Origin: Lutibacter sp.
Lineage (GTDB): Bacteria > Bacteroidota > Bacteroidia > Flavobacteriales > Flavobacteriaceae
Length of the DNA stretch: 64,000 nt
Direction of reading: 5' to 3'
NCBI GenBank assembly: GCA_021647265.1
Contig: JAKIVA010000007.1
Location: forward strand, 1 to 64,000
The position numbers were made by a program, and so were the translations under genes. Every line of letters begins with the position of its first letter. Position 1 is the stretch's first letter. This document shows, piece by piece, positions 43,692 through 52,482 of this stretch. The notes under the pieces are model-generated. The model worked only from the letters and a program-made list of their open reading frames with translations, did no database searches and had not been told where the DNA came from.

Positions 43692-44678
43692 ATGCAACAA
43701 AATATAAATACAGATTACCCAATTGATGTTGTAATAGCTTGGGTTGATGGTAATGATGAATCTCATTTTAATAAAATGAGCAATTATTTAGAAGATAAAT
43801 CTAAATTAAATAATCAACAGTTTTTAACTCGGTTCAATCAAGTTGATGAAATTGAGTTTTCTGTAAAATCCATTTTAAAATTTGCTCCTTTTGTAAGAAC
43901 TATTTTTATTGTTACAGATGAACAAGTACCTTTATTTTTAAGGGGAAAAGTGAAAAGAGAAAAATATCCTAATGTAAAAATTATTGATCATAAAGAAATT
44001 TTTGCGGGATTTGAATCTTATTTACCTACCTTCAATAGCGTTTCTATTGAGTCTATGTTGTATCGAATTCCAAATTTAGCTGAGCATTTTATTTACTTTA
44101 ATGATGACCTTTTTTTAATGAAGGAAACCAAAATAACGGATTTTTTTGATAAAGGATTTCCAGTTTTAAGAGGTAAGTTTAAATCGTTTGATACCAATAC
44201 ATTGTACAAGGTAGTTCATCAGAAAATTGTATATTGGTTGGGAGGAAAAACAAAAAACAAAAAATATGGCTACAAAAAAGCTCAGCAAAATATAGCTGTG
44301 AAATTAGGGTTTAAAAAATATTTAAGATTAGATCACACTCCGGCTTCTATACGTAAAACAACTATCAAAAATTATTTTGATAATAATCCTGAAATGTTAA
44401 TATATAATATTCAACACAGATTTAGGAACCCTTCTCAATTCATGATTCAATCCTTAGCAAACCATCTTGAAATAAAAAATATGACATGTATTTTAAAAAA
44501 GGATTATCAACTTTTGTATTTTGGTTCCTATAAAAAACCTTTAATATGGTATAAGTTTAATTTGTTTTTAAGTGATAAAAATAATAATAAACTATTTTTA
44601 TGTTTGCAAAGTTTGGATTTATGCCCAAAATATAAATTGGATTTTTTTTTAAATTGGCTTAAAAAACTTATCAATTAA
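43692..44678 (+). CDS. Stealth-family sugar phosphotransferase
   Basis: A 328-residue protein with Stealth conserved regions. CR1 is IDVVIAWVDGND (about 11-22); CR2 is IEFSVKSILKFAPFVRTIFI followed by VTDEQVP and VKIIDHKEIF; YFNDDLFLMKE carries the metal-binding Asp pair; CR3 is LDHTPASIRK. Members transfer hexose-1-phosphate to growing capsular polysaccharide and are related to GlcNAc-phosphotransferase. No other capsule genes are adjacent, but a broken DUF1919 gene lies 1.4 kb away. Acts in the cytosol, probably at the membrane. Confidence 0.88.
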   Translation: MQQNINTDYPIDVVIAWVDGNDESHFNKMSNYLEDKSKLNNQQFLTRFNQVDEIEFSVKSILKFAPFVRTIFIVTDEQVPLFLRGKVKREKYPNVKIIDHKEIFAGFESYLPTFNSVSIESMLYRIPNLAEHFIYFNDDLFLMKETKITDFFDKGFPVLRGKFKSFDTNTLYKVVHQKIVYWLGGKTKNKKYGYKKAQQNIAVKLGFKKYLRLDHTPASIRKTTIKNYFDNNPEMLIYNIQHRFRNPSQFMIQSLANHLEIKNMTCILKKDYQLLYFGSYKKPLIWYKFNLFLSDKNNNKLFLCLQSLDLCPKYKLDFFLNWLKKLIN

Positions 44679-44692
44679 AATTTAGATATTAA

Positions 44693-45253
44693 ATGACTAC
44701 TGAATTAAAAAAATCAATTCAAGTACTACAAGACAAAAAAGTTCTATTATACCCTACAGACACTGTTTGGGGAATTGGTTGTGATGCAACTTCAAAAGGA
44801 GCTGTTGAAAAAATTTTTAAAATTAAACAGCGCCCTGAAAGTAAGAGCTTAATTATTTTAGTTGATAGTATTGAAATGCTTCAAAAGTATATACCATTAA
44901 TTTCAAAAAATATTTTAAAAGTTTTAAATGAAACATCAAAGCCAACAACTATTATTTATAATAATCCAATTGGATTGGCTAAAAATGTAGTAGCAAAAGA
45001 TAATACAGTGGCTATTAGAATTGTGCAAAATGATTTTTGTAAACAATTAATAATGAAGTTTGAGAAACCAATAGTTTCAACTTCTGCCAATATTAGTAAT
45101 AATCCAACTCCTAAAAGTTTTCAAGAAATTGAAAAATCAATTTTGGATAGCGTAGACTATATTGTAGATTTGCAGCGCGAAGATATAAATGACAAATCTT
45201 CTACTATTTTAAAAATAGGAGATAATGGAGAGTTGATAGTGCTTCGTGATTAA
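44693..45253 (+). CDS. tsaC: L-threonylcarbamoyladenylate synthase (TsaC/Sua5 family)
   Basis: Makes threonylcarbamoyl-AMP from threonine, bicarbonate and ATP for the t6A37 tRNA modification. LLYPTDTVWGIGCDATSKGA (about 18-37), KIFKIKQRPESKSLIILV and IVSTSANISNNPTP are the conserved YrdC-domain blocks. At 186 residues it is the short TsaC form, without the extra Sua5 domain. It lies 14 bases after the Stealth gene. Confidence 0.93.
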   Translation: MTTELKKSIQVLQDKKVLLYPTDTVWGIGCDATSKGAVEKIFKIKQRPESKSLIILVDSIEMLQKYIPLISKNILKVLNETSKPTTIIYNNPIGLAKNVVAKDNTVAIRIVQNDFCKQLIMKFEKPIVSTSANISNNPTPKSFQEIEKSILDSVDYIVDLQREDINDKSSTILKIGDNGELIVLRD

Positions 45254-45297
45254 TTAATTGATAAATAAAACAGTAGTTTTTAAGATATGAAATTTTC

Positions 45298-45410
45298 GTC
45301 AACCTGAACCTGTCAGCAACAGGCGGGCTTGTTTTAGGGTAACATCATAATAAGTAAATAGTTTGATGAGATTCTGAAATAATTCCGATAACTATCGGAA
45401 CAGAATGACG
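45298..45410. repeat. Intergenic palindromic repeat before the CCA-adding enzyme gene
   Basis: The segment starts cgtcaacctg and ends cagaatgacg, imperfect inverted ends (8 of 10). Inside are a hairpin cctgt-cagca-acagg (45309-45323) and a perfect 8-bp dyad ttccgata-ac-tatcggaa (45383-45400). A T run follows, so it could end the tsaC transcript. A close relative of the dyad recurs at 46912-46929. Confidence 0.6.
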
Positions 45411-45442
45411 TTTTTTTTAAGAGTCTTATTTGTTTAGAAAAC

Positions 45443-46873
45443 ATGACAAAAAATAACAATCATATCAATGCTTTAAAGCATCCAATATTTGAATATATTT
45501 CAGAAGCATCAGCTAATTTACATGTAGAAACCTACGTAATTGGTGGTTTTGTACGTGATTATTTTTTAAAGAGAGGAACACCAAAAGATATTGATATTGT
45601 TGCAGTTGGGAGTGGAATTGAGTTGGCCAAAGAGGTGGCTAATTTACTGCCAAATAAACCAAAGGTGCAAGTTTTTAAAACGTATGGAACTGCAATGTTA
45701 TATTATGATGATGTTGAAGTTGAATTTGTGGGAGCCAGGAAAGAATCGTATGCTGAAAATAGTAGAAATCCTGAAGTTGAAATTGGTACGTTAGAGGATG
45801 ATCAAAACAGGAGAGATTTCACCATTAATGCATTGGCTTTTAGTTTAAATAGTAAAGATTTTGGGAAATTATTAGATCCTTTTAATGGATTGAATGATTT
45901 AGATGCAAAGACTATTAAAACCCCTTTAAACCCTGATATTACCTATTCTGATGACCCTTTACGAATGATGCGTGCAATACGGTTTGCGTCACAATTAAAT
46001 TTTACTATTGAAGAAGAGTCACTAAATGCTATTACCAGAAATGCTAAACGAATTGATATTATAACTCGTGAACGGATAGTAGATGAGTTTAATAAAATAA
46101 TGTTATCTAAAGTTCCATCTGTAGGGCTTTTATTATTGCATAAAACTAAATTATTAGAGCGTTTTTTACCTGAATTAACAAATTTACAAGGTGTAGATGA
46201 AGTGGAAGGACAAAAACACAAAGATAATTTTTACCATACCTTAGAAGTAGTAGATAATATTTCTAAAAATACCCATGATTTGTGGTTGCGTTGGGCGGCC
46301 TTATTACACGATATAGGAAAAGCACCAACTAAAAAATTTCATAAAACAATTGGGTGGACTTTTCACGGACACGAATTTGTTGGGGCAAAAATGGTGTATA
46401 AATTATTTAAACGGTTAAAAATGCCCTTGAATGAAAAAATGAAATTTGTTCAAAAAATGGTTTTTTTAAGCTCCAGACCTATTGTGTTGGCAACAGAAGT
46501 TACCGATTCGGCAGTTAGAAGATTAGTATTTGATACGGGTGATGATATTGAAAGTTTAATGACGTTGTGTGAGGCAGATATTACAACTAAAAATCCATCT
46601 CGTTTTAAAAAATACCATCAGAATTTTAAAATGGTTCGCCAAAAAATTAAAGAAGTTGAAGAGCGTGATCACATTCGTAATTTTCAACCACCAATATCAG
46701 GAGATGTTATTATGAAAACTTTCAATTTAAAGCCTTGTAGAGAAATAGGGCAGATTAAAGATGCCATTAAAGAAGCTATTTTAGAAGGTGAAATAACTAA
46801 TAATTATGATGAAGCATATACTTTTATGCTTAGAAAAGCTGAAAAATTAGGACTTAAAGTAATTGATAATTGA
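45443..46873 (+). CDS. cca: CCA tRNA nucleotidyltransferase with HD domain
   Basis: Adds or repairs the 3' CCA end of tRNAs. The 476-residue class II enzyme has the motif A segment YVIGGFVRDYFLKRGTPKDI followed by DIVAVG (catalytic Asp pair), RRDFTINALAFSLNS, and the head-neck region DDPLRMMRAIRFASQLNFTI. A C-terminal HD domain follows with HTLEVVDNI and WAALLHDIGKAPTKKFH, suggesting extra phosphohydrolase activity. CCA ends need repair in any genome; no tRNA genes lie in this window. Confidence 0.94.
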   Translation: MTKNNNHINALKHPIFEYISEASANLHVETYVIGGFVRDYFLKRGTPKDIDIVAVGSGIELAKEVANLLPNKPKVQVFKTYGTAMLYYDDVEVEFVGARKESYAENSRNPEVEIGTLEDDQNRRDFTINALAFSLNSKDFGKLLDPFNGLNDLDAKTIKTPLNPDITYSDDPLRMMRAIRFASQLNFTIEEESLNAITRNAKRIDIITRERIVDEFNKIMLSKVPSVGLLLLHKTKLLERFLPELTNLQGVDEVEGQKHKDNFYHTLEVVDNISKNTHDLWLRWAALLHDIGKAPTKKFHKTIGWTFHGHEFVGAKMVYKLFKRLKMPLNEKMKFVQKMVFLSSRPIVLATEVTDSAVRRLVFDTGDDIESLMTLCEADITTKNPSRFKKYHQNFKMVRQKIKEVEERDHIRNFQPPISGDVIMKTFNLKPCREIGQIKDAIKEAILEGEITNNYDEAYTFMLRKAEKLGLKVIDN

Positions 46874-46911
46874 CAATTTTCTAAATAGAAAATATTGTTT
46901 ACGTCCATCCG

Positions 46912-46998
46912 TTCCGATGTCTATCGGAATGATTCAGATTCTTTACAATTATATTATGATGAGATTTTAAATAACACTTCGACAAGCTCAGTGTGACG
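46912..46998. repeat. Intergenic repeat remnants after cca
   Basis: ttccgatgtctatcggaa at 46912-46929 is the same type of dyad as at 45383-45400. cacttcgacaagctcagtgt at 46975-46994 is a palindromic unit that I recall as widespread between genes in flavobacterial genomes. They lie between convergent genes and could act as a bidirectional terminator. Confidence 0.55.
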
Positions 46999-47024
46999 CT
47001 TAGAAAAAGGGTATTGCTTTTGAA

Positions 47025-48851
47025 TTAAAGCGATTGCATTGTTACCAACTTGAAGTATTCGCCTTTTTTACCTAACAACTCATTGTGTTTTCCCTGTTCC
47101 ACAATTTCACCTTTTTTCATCACTACAATTAAATCTGCTCTTTGAATGGTTGAAAGCCTATGAGCAATCACTAACGATGTTCTATTTTCCATCATTTTCT
47201 CCAAAGCTTTTTGGACTAATTGTTCACTTTCAGTATCTAAAGCTGAAGTTGCTTCATCTAAAACCATGATAGGCGGGTTTTTAAGTACTGCACGTGCAAT
47301 ACTCAACCGTTGTTTTTGACCTCCTGAAAGTGTATTGCCACTATCCCCAATATTAGTTTCATATTGTTCGGGTAAATCTTTGATAAATTCATGAGCATTG
47401 GCAATTTTGGCAGCTTCAATTACTTGAGCATCAGTAGCAGATTCAACTCCTAAGCTAATGTTATTTTTAACAGTATCATTAAATAAAATAGAATCTTGAG
47501 TCACAATACCCATCAATCCTCTTAATGATTTTTGAGAAATATTTTTAATATCAATACCGTCAATTTTAATAACTCCTTTGTTAACATCATAAAAACGAGT
47601 GATTAAATTGGCTAACGTAGATTTCCCACTTCCTGATTGTCCAACCAACGCAACAGTTTGACCTTTTTTTAATTTAAGTGAAAAGTTCTTCAGCACATAC
47701 TCATCTTTGTATTTAAAAGAAATATTTTCAAATGATATACTTTTGTCAAAAGATTCTTTATTAATGGCGTTTGGCTTGTCAACAATAGTATTTTTAGTTT
47801 CTAAAATGTCTAAAATACGCTCAGCAGAAGCATTTCCTTTTTGTATATTGTAAAATGCTGTTGTTAAAGACTTTACAGGGTTTAAAATTAAATAAAATAA
47901 GCCAATGTAAGTTAAAAATTGTTCAGGACGTAACGTGCTGTGATCTCCTAAAACTAATTTTCCGCCATACCATAATATTGAAATAATAGTGGCTGAACCT
48001 AAAAATTCACTCATTGGTGAAGCTAGTGTTTTACGCTGTAATACACTATTCATTAAAAGTCTAAAATTGTTGGTTGAATTTTTAAATTTAGCCCTTATTT
48101 TATCTTCTGCATTAAATCCTTTAATCACTCTTAAACCGGTTAAAGTTTCTTCAATAAACGACAGAAAATTACCAGTTTCTTGTTGTGCTTTTAACGATTG
48201 TGCTTTTAATTTTTTGCTAATAGATGAAATTATAAAGCCTGAAATAGGTAATAAAATAAACACAAATAAGGTTAGTTTTGTACTTATAACCAGCATAATT
48301 ATTAATGAAATTAAGATGGTTAAAGGTTCTCGAACTACAGATTCCAGCGAAGTTAAAAAAGAATTCTCAATCTCTTGCACATCAGAAGTCATACGAGCAA
48401 TAATATCACCTTTCTTTTTTTCTGAAAAATAGGCGATAGGCAATTCAATAATTTTTTGATAAATACTATCTCGTAAATCTTTAACTACACCATTTCGTAA
48501 AAATGATAGTGCAAATGATGCGAGATATCTAAATAAGTTTTTGAAGAAAAATAAAAAGAGTGTTAGCAGACATACAAAAACTAAGGTATTTATAACGCCT
48601 TCATTTTCAATTTTTTGAGAAATGAAATAGTAGAAACTTTCTTGCGCATATTTTCCTAAAGAGAAAATTCCATTGTAAACGGGAATTGCTTCAATTTTAT
48701 TTTCCTGTTTGAATAAAATATTCAATACAGGAATAAAAGCGACGATGGTTAAAACATTAAAAATAGCATATAAAATATTGAACAAAATATTAAGCCAGGC
48801 GAATTTTGTATACGGTTTGGCGTATTTTATAATTTTCTTAAAATAGTTCAT
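47025..48851 (-). CDS. ABC exporter, MsbA-like (permease and ATPase fused)
   Basis: A 608-residue half-transporter. Six TM helices occupy about 20-330; the nucleotide-binding domain has Walker A VGQSGSGKST, signature LSGGQKQRLSIARA, Walker B IMVLDEATSALD and the H-loop IAHRLSTIQ. The type is that of MsbA lipid flippases and related lipid or peptide exporters; the exact substrate is not shown. Its ATG overlaps the stop of the phospho-sugar mutase (TAATG), so both are translated from one mRNA with GT2 and DUF4199 upstream. Confidence 0.92.
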   Translation of the reverse strand: MNYFKKIIKYAKPYTKFAWLNILFNILYAIFNVLTIVAFIPVLNILFKQENKIEAIPVYNGIFSLGKYAQESFYYFISQKIENEGVINTLVFVCLLTLFLFFFKNLFRYLASFALSFLRNGVVKDLRDSIYQKIIELPIAYFSEKKKGDIIARMTSDVQEIENSFLTSLESVVREPLTILISLIIMLVISTKLTLFVFILLPISGFIISSISKKLKAQSLKAQQETGNFLSFIEETLTGLRVIKGFNAEDKIRAKFKNSTNNFRLLMNSVLQRKTLASPMSEFLGSATIISILWYGGKLVLGDHSTLRPEQFLTYIGLFYLILNPVKSLTTAFYNIQKGNASAERILDILETKNTIVDKPNAINKESFDKSISFENISFKYKDEYVLKNFSLKLKKGQTVALVGQSGSGKSTLANLITRFYDVNKGVIKIDGIDIKNISQKSLRGLMGIVTQDSILFNDTVKNNISLGVESATDAQVIEAAKIANAHEFIKDLPEQYETNIGDSGNTLSGGQKQRLSIARAVLKNPPIMVLDEATSALDTESEQLVQKALEKMMENRTSLVIAHRLSTIQRADLIVVMKKGEIVEQGKHNELLGKKGEYFKLVTMQSL

Positions 48852-50566
48852 TAAGCTAATTTCATTTCTTTAATAATTCGTTGGATTTTAGCATCTAATT
48901 TAGTTTCAACTGCTTTTGAATTTTCAATAGAGTCTAAAGGTAAATTAACGCTAAAATAGAACTTTATTTTTGGTTCCGTTCCACTTGGTCGTGCAGCTAC
49001 TTTTGTGCCATCTTCAGTATGGTAAATTAATACGTTGGATTTTTCAGTGGTAATTGTTTCTACAGAGCCGGTTAATAAGTTGGTTTTTGTGGAAGCCTGA
49101 TAGTCGTATAAATACTTAACTTTTGATCCGTCAATTTCTTTTAAAGGGTTTTTACGTAATTCAACCATCATTTTACTAATAATTTCAGCACCATCCATTC
49201 CTTTTTTTACAATAGCAATTAAATGTTCTTTGTAAAAATTATGTTTTATGTATAATTTAAGTAATTCTTCGTAAAATGAACTTCCATTAGTTTTTGCATT
49301 GGCAGCAATTTCACAAGCTAATAAAGTAGCGGTTACAGCATCTTTATCACGTACAAAATCACCAACCATATAACCAAAACTTTCTTCTCCACCACCAATA
49401 AAGTCTTGTTTACCTTCTGCATCGCGTATCATTTTAGCAATCCACTTAAAGCCTGTTAAACCAACATTGGTTTCAACGCCATAACTTTCAGCAATTTTAT
49501 TAACTAAATTGGTTGAAACTATGGTAGAACCAACAAATTGTTTCCCATTTAATCTACCTTGCGTTTGCCAGTTTTTAATCAAAAAATCGGTCATAACACT
49601 CATTGTTTGGTTGCCATTTAAAAGAATCATATTACCGTCTAAATTTCTAACGGCAATTCCTATTCTGTCACTATCAGGGTCAGTTCCAATAACAATGTCT
49701 GCATTTATATTGTTAGCCAAATCAATAGCCATTTTTAAAGCAGCAGGTTCTTCAGGGTTTGGAGAAGCAACGGTTGGGAAATCACCATTTGGTTCTCGTT
49801 GTTCTTCAACAATATTAACATCTGTATAACCTGCTTTTGCTAATGCATCTGGAATTAGTTTAATAGATGTTCCGTGTAATGAAGTGAAAACAATTTTTAG
49901 ATTTTCTCTTCCTTTTACATTAAAAGTGCCATTTTTTACTGAAGCAGCTACAAAAACTTCATCTATATCTTTACCTATATATTGAATTAGATTTTCATTG
50001 GCATTAAAATTAATTTCAGAAAAATCCAAGTTATTTACTTCGTTAATAATATTTGCATCATCAGGTGGTATAATTTGTGCACCATCATTCCAGTATACTT
50101 TGTATCCGTTATATTCTGGAGGATTGTGAGATGCTGTTAAAACAATGCCAGCATCACAACCTAAATGCCTAACAGTAAAGGATAATTCAGGTGTAGGGCG
50201 CATATCTTCAAATAAATAAACTTTTATAGTATTGGCAGAAAGCACGTTTGCTACAATTTTTGCAAAAGATTGACTGTTATGACGACAATCAAAAGCAATT
50301 GCCACTTTCAATGGTTTATTAGGGAACGATTGTTTTAAATAATTTGCCAATCCTTGAGTGGCTTTACCTAAAGTATATTTATTAATTCGGTTAGTACCAG
50401 CACCCATAATACCACGCATTCCACCAGTACCAAACTCTAAGTTTTTATAAAATCGTTCAGTTAATTGTTCGGGATTGTTATTAATAAGTTCTTGAATTTC
50501 TTGTTGTGTGGTGGCATCAAAAGTGTCAGATAGCCAAAGCTTGGCTTTTTCTAAAATTGCGCTCAT
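48851..50566 (-). CDS. Phospho-sugar mutase (phosphoglucomutase/phosphomannomutase family)
   Basis: Interconverts sugar 1- and 6-phosphates. The 571-residue alpha-D-phosphohexomutase has the phosphoserine loop TASHNPPEYNGYKVYW (Ser146), the metal loop GTDPDSDRIGIAV, the sugar loop GGEESFGYMVGD and the phosphate loop RPSGTEPKIKFYF. The long form with EFGTGGMRGIMGAGTNR is the PgcA-like class that often uses glucose or mannose phosphates. It is coupled to the ABC exporter gene and lies 59 bases after the GT2 gene. Confidence 0.92.
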   Translation of the reverse strand: MSAILEKAKLWLSDTFDATTQQEIQELINNNPEQLTERFYKNLEFGTGGMRGIMGAGTNRINKYTLGKATQGLANYLKQSFPNKPLKVAIAFDCRHNSQSFAKIVANVLSANTIKVYLFEDMRPTPELSFTVRHLGCDAGIVLTASHNPPEYNGYKVYWNDGAQIIPPDDANIINEVNNLDFSEINFNANENLIQYIGKDIDEVFVAASVKNGTFNVKGRENLKIVFTSLHGTSIKLIPDALAKAGYTDVNIVEEQREPNGDFPTVASPNPEEPAALKMAIDLANNINADIVIGTDPDSDRIGIAVRNLDGNMILLNGNQTMSVMTDFLIKNWQTQGRLNGKQFVGSTIVSTNLVNKIAESYGVETNVGLTGFKWIAKMIRDAEGKQDFIGGGEESFGYMVGDFVRDKDAVTATLLACEIAANAKTNGSSFYEELLKLYIKHNFYKEHLIAIVKKGMDGAEIISKMMVELRKNPLKEIDGSKVKYLYDYQASTKTNLLTGSVETITTEKSNVLIYHTEDGTKVAARPSGTEPKIKFYFSVNLPLDSIENSKAVETKLDAKIQRIIKEMKLA

Positions 50567-50625
50567 AATCTTTAAATTAATTTTAATGCAAAAATACTAT
50601 TAAATAATAATTTTATAGAAATTTG

Positions 50626-51573
50626 TTAGCAATTAATTTTACTTGAAACATTGTAACGTTTGGTATCGGTTTTAGTGCGTAAAATAATTTCGCCTAAAAA
50701 TCCTGCTAAAAAAAATTGAGTTCCAATAATCATAGTTACTAAAGCCATATAAAACTGAGGCCGTTGTGTAATTAATCTTCCCGAGGGATTTAAAAATAGT
50801 TTGTCAATTCCCAAATAAAATGCAAAAGAACAACCAATAATAAACATTATAGTTCCCAATAGTCCAAATAAGTGCATGGGTCTTTTCCCAAATTTGGATA
50901 AAAACCAAATAGTGATTAAATCTAGGAAACCATTGATAAATCTATCAATCCCAAATTTAGTTACACCATATTTTCGTGCTTGATGTGCTACTACTTTTTC
51001 ACCAATATTTACAAATCCTGCATTTTTAGCTAAAACAGGGATATATCGATGCATTTCACCGTTGACATCAATATTTTTTACAACTTCATTTTTATAGGCT
51101 TTCAATCCGCAATTGAAGTCGTGTAATTTCAGTCCAGATGTTTTACGTGCAGCTGCATTAAACAGCTTAGATGGAATGTTTTTTCTAATTTTAGAATCAT
51201 AGCGCTTTTTTTTCCAGCCAGAAATTAAATCGAAGTTTTCTTTTTTAATTAAGTTATATAATTCTGGAATTTCATCAGGACTATCTTGTAAATCAGCATC
51301 CATTGTTATAATAACATCACCAGTTACTTTTTTGAATCCAGCATTTAAAGCCTGAGATTTTCCATAATTTTTTTGAAAACGAATTCCTTTTACATTGTTA
51401 TCTTTTTCTGATAATTTTTCAATTACTTTCCAAGAATTATCGGTGCTACCATCGTCTATAAAAAGGATTTCATAAGAATAATGATTGGATTGCATAACTT
51501 TTGCAATCCAATCATATAATTCATTTAAAGATTCTTCTTCGTTCAATAGTGGAATAACTACTGATATATCCAT
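50626..51573 (-). CDS. Family 2 glycosyltransferase, DPM1/GtrB-like, membrane-anchored
   Basis: A 315-residue protein. The GT-A domain begins ISVVIPLLNEEESLNELYDW, with LFIDDGSTDNSW, QKNYGKSQALNAGFKKVTGD and the DxD-type ITMDADLQDSPDEIPELY. Two C-terminal TM helices (LFGLLGTIMFIIGCSFAFYL and YMALVTMIIGTQFFLAGFLG) are typical of undecaprenyl- or dolichyl-phosphate sugar transferases. It probably charges a lipid carrier for envelope glycans. It lies 16 bases after the DUF4199 gene, an arrangement I recall as frequent in flavobacteria. Confidence 0.92.
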   Translation of the reverse strand: MDISVVIPLLNEEESLNELYDWIAKVMQSNHYSYEILFIDDGSTDNSWKVIEKLSEKDNNVKGIRFQKNYGKSQALNAGFKKVTGDVIITMDADLQDSPDEIPELYNLIKKENFDLISGWKKKRYDSKIRKNIPSKLFNAAARKTSGLKLHDFNCGLKAYKNEVVKNIDVNGEMHRYIPVLAKNAGFVNIGEKVVAHQARKYGVTKFGIDRFINGFLDLITIWFLSKFGKRPMHLFGLLGTIMFIIGCSFAFYLGIDKLFLNPSGRLITQRPQFYMALVTMIIGTQFFLAGFLGEIILRTKTDTKRYNVSSKINC

Positions 51574-51589
51574 TTAATGTTCTGTTTTA

Positions 51590-52126
51590 TTAAATACTAT
51601 CAATTTCTTCATTCGATTTTTTCATAATTAATCCTCCAATTAAAGCAATTATAAACCCAAAAAACAAGCTACCAATAATTGTCATCGCTGAAGTTACAAA
51701 AGGGCCTGACATTTTTTGTGCCATAGCCATAGAAGCTTCTAGTTGCTCATCGGTAAAATTAGGATAGGTTTCTAACATTTTTTGTTGTTGAACCTCTGCC
51801 ATCCTTGTAAAATAATCTGGTTCAATATAATTTGTAAAAATTAGCGTATAAATAACACTAATGAATGCTGAGATTAAGGCAATTCCTAGCCCTGTTTTTA
51901 AAGCTTCACCTAAGCTTAAGTAACCGCCATTAATTTCTTTCACCTTTTTGATTCCTAGGACTAATATAACAATCATTACAATAAATCCAAGAACACCTAC
52001 TGACCAGTGAGGCTCGTAAGTTTTACCAATGGCAAAAATAACTACATTAATTAAAATACTTGTAAGTCCTAACATTAAGCCATAGTTTAACATTATCTGT
52101 TTTGGTGTAGTTGTTTGGTTTTCCAT
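51590..52126 (-). CDS. DUF4199 membrane protein
   Basis: A 178-residue integral membrane protein with four hydrophobic helices (LGLTSILINVVIFAIGKT, VGVLGFIVMIVILVLGIKK, LGIALISAFISVIYTLIFT, TIIGSLFFGFIIALIGGLIM). Helices three and four flank a loop rich in Q, M and E. The KKVKEINGGYLSLGEALKTG segment identifies DUF4199, a Bacteroidota family of unknown function. It is the first gene of the DUF4199-GT2-mutase-ABC run; a promoter-like box and palindrome lie just upstream. Confidence 0.85.
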   Translation of the reverse strand: MENQTTTPKQIMLNYGLMLGLTSILINVVIFAIGKTYEPHWSVGVLGFIVMIVILVLGIKKVKEINGGYLSLGEALKTGLGIALISAFISVIYTLIFTNYIEPDYFTRMAEVQQQKMLETYPNFTDEQLEASMAMAQKMSGPFVTSAMTIIGSLFFGFIIALIGGLIMKKSNEEIDSI

Positions 52127-52151
52127 ATTAAAAGTATAGGTTTTAGTTTAA

Positions 52152-52179
52152 CAAATATACTAAATACCGTTTAGTATAT
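52152..52179 (-). promoter_or_regulatory. Putative promoter with overlapping operator-like palindrome upstream of DUF4199
   Basis: The minus strand has TATATTTG at 52152-52159, an exact TAnnTTTG match, 26 bases before the start codon. Overlapping it is a perfect 10-bp dyad, atatactaaa-taccg-tttagtatat (52155-52179). The palindrome would cover the region just upstream of the -7 box, the usual place for a repressor. Confidence 0.5.
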
Positions 52180-52269
52180 CAGGCTAATTGTTAATATTAA
52201 TAAATTGTTTTAAGTAATTTATTAGTAAACAGTTAATTAAAAATGTTACATAAAATTATAAAAAAATCA

Positions 52270-52300
52270 TTGCTAATGCTAAAAATTGATTGTAAATTTG
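52270..52300 (+). promoter_or_regulatory. Promoter of the SRP RNA gene
   Basis: TTG at 52270-52272 and TAAATTTG at 52293-52300 (exact TAnnTTTG) are 20 bases apart, the best full promoter match in the window. The RNA begins a few bases downstream, as expected for a -7 element. Confidence 0.7.
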
Positions 52301-52303
52301 CAG

Positions 52304-52402
52304 CTGGCAAGTCCTACACAACTAGCTCCCTTTGAATCCCCCAGGGCGGGAACGCAGCAAGGGTATTAGGTTGTAGCAGTGTGATGTAGGTAGCTTGCCT
52401 TT
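52304..52402 (+). ncRNA. ffs: Signal recognition particle RNA (bacterial small type)
   Basis: About 100 nucleotides forming one long hairpin. The terminal stem is ggcaag (52306-52311) pairing with cttgcc (52394-52399); the apical part carries the conserved SRP domain IV bases in cagggcgggaacgcagcaag (52342-52361), which bind Ffh. The sides tcctacacaacta and tgatgtaggta also pair. A T run follows directly and a strong promoter precedes. The partner gene ffh is at 8763-10094. Confidence 0.93.
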
Positions 52403-52482
52403 TTTTGTACACTATTTTTAGCTTTTAGCATTCAACTTTAATTTAACTTTATAACTTTACAGCCTAATAACCAATTTAATTT

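Noticed and set aside
47989..48432. 147-residue plus-strand open frame inside the ABC exporter gene
   Set aside because: It is antisense to a confidently assigned transporter and shows no family motifs.
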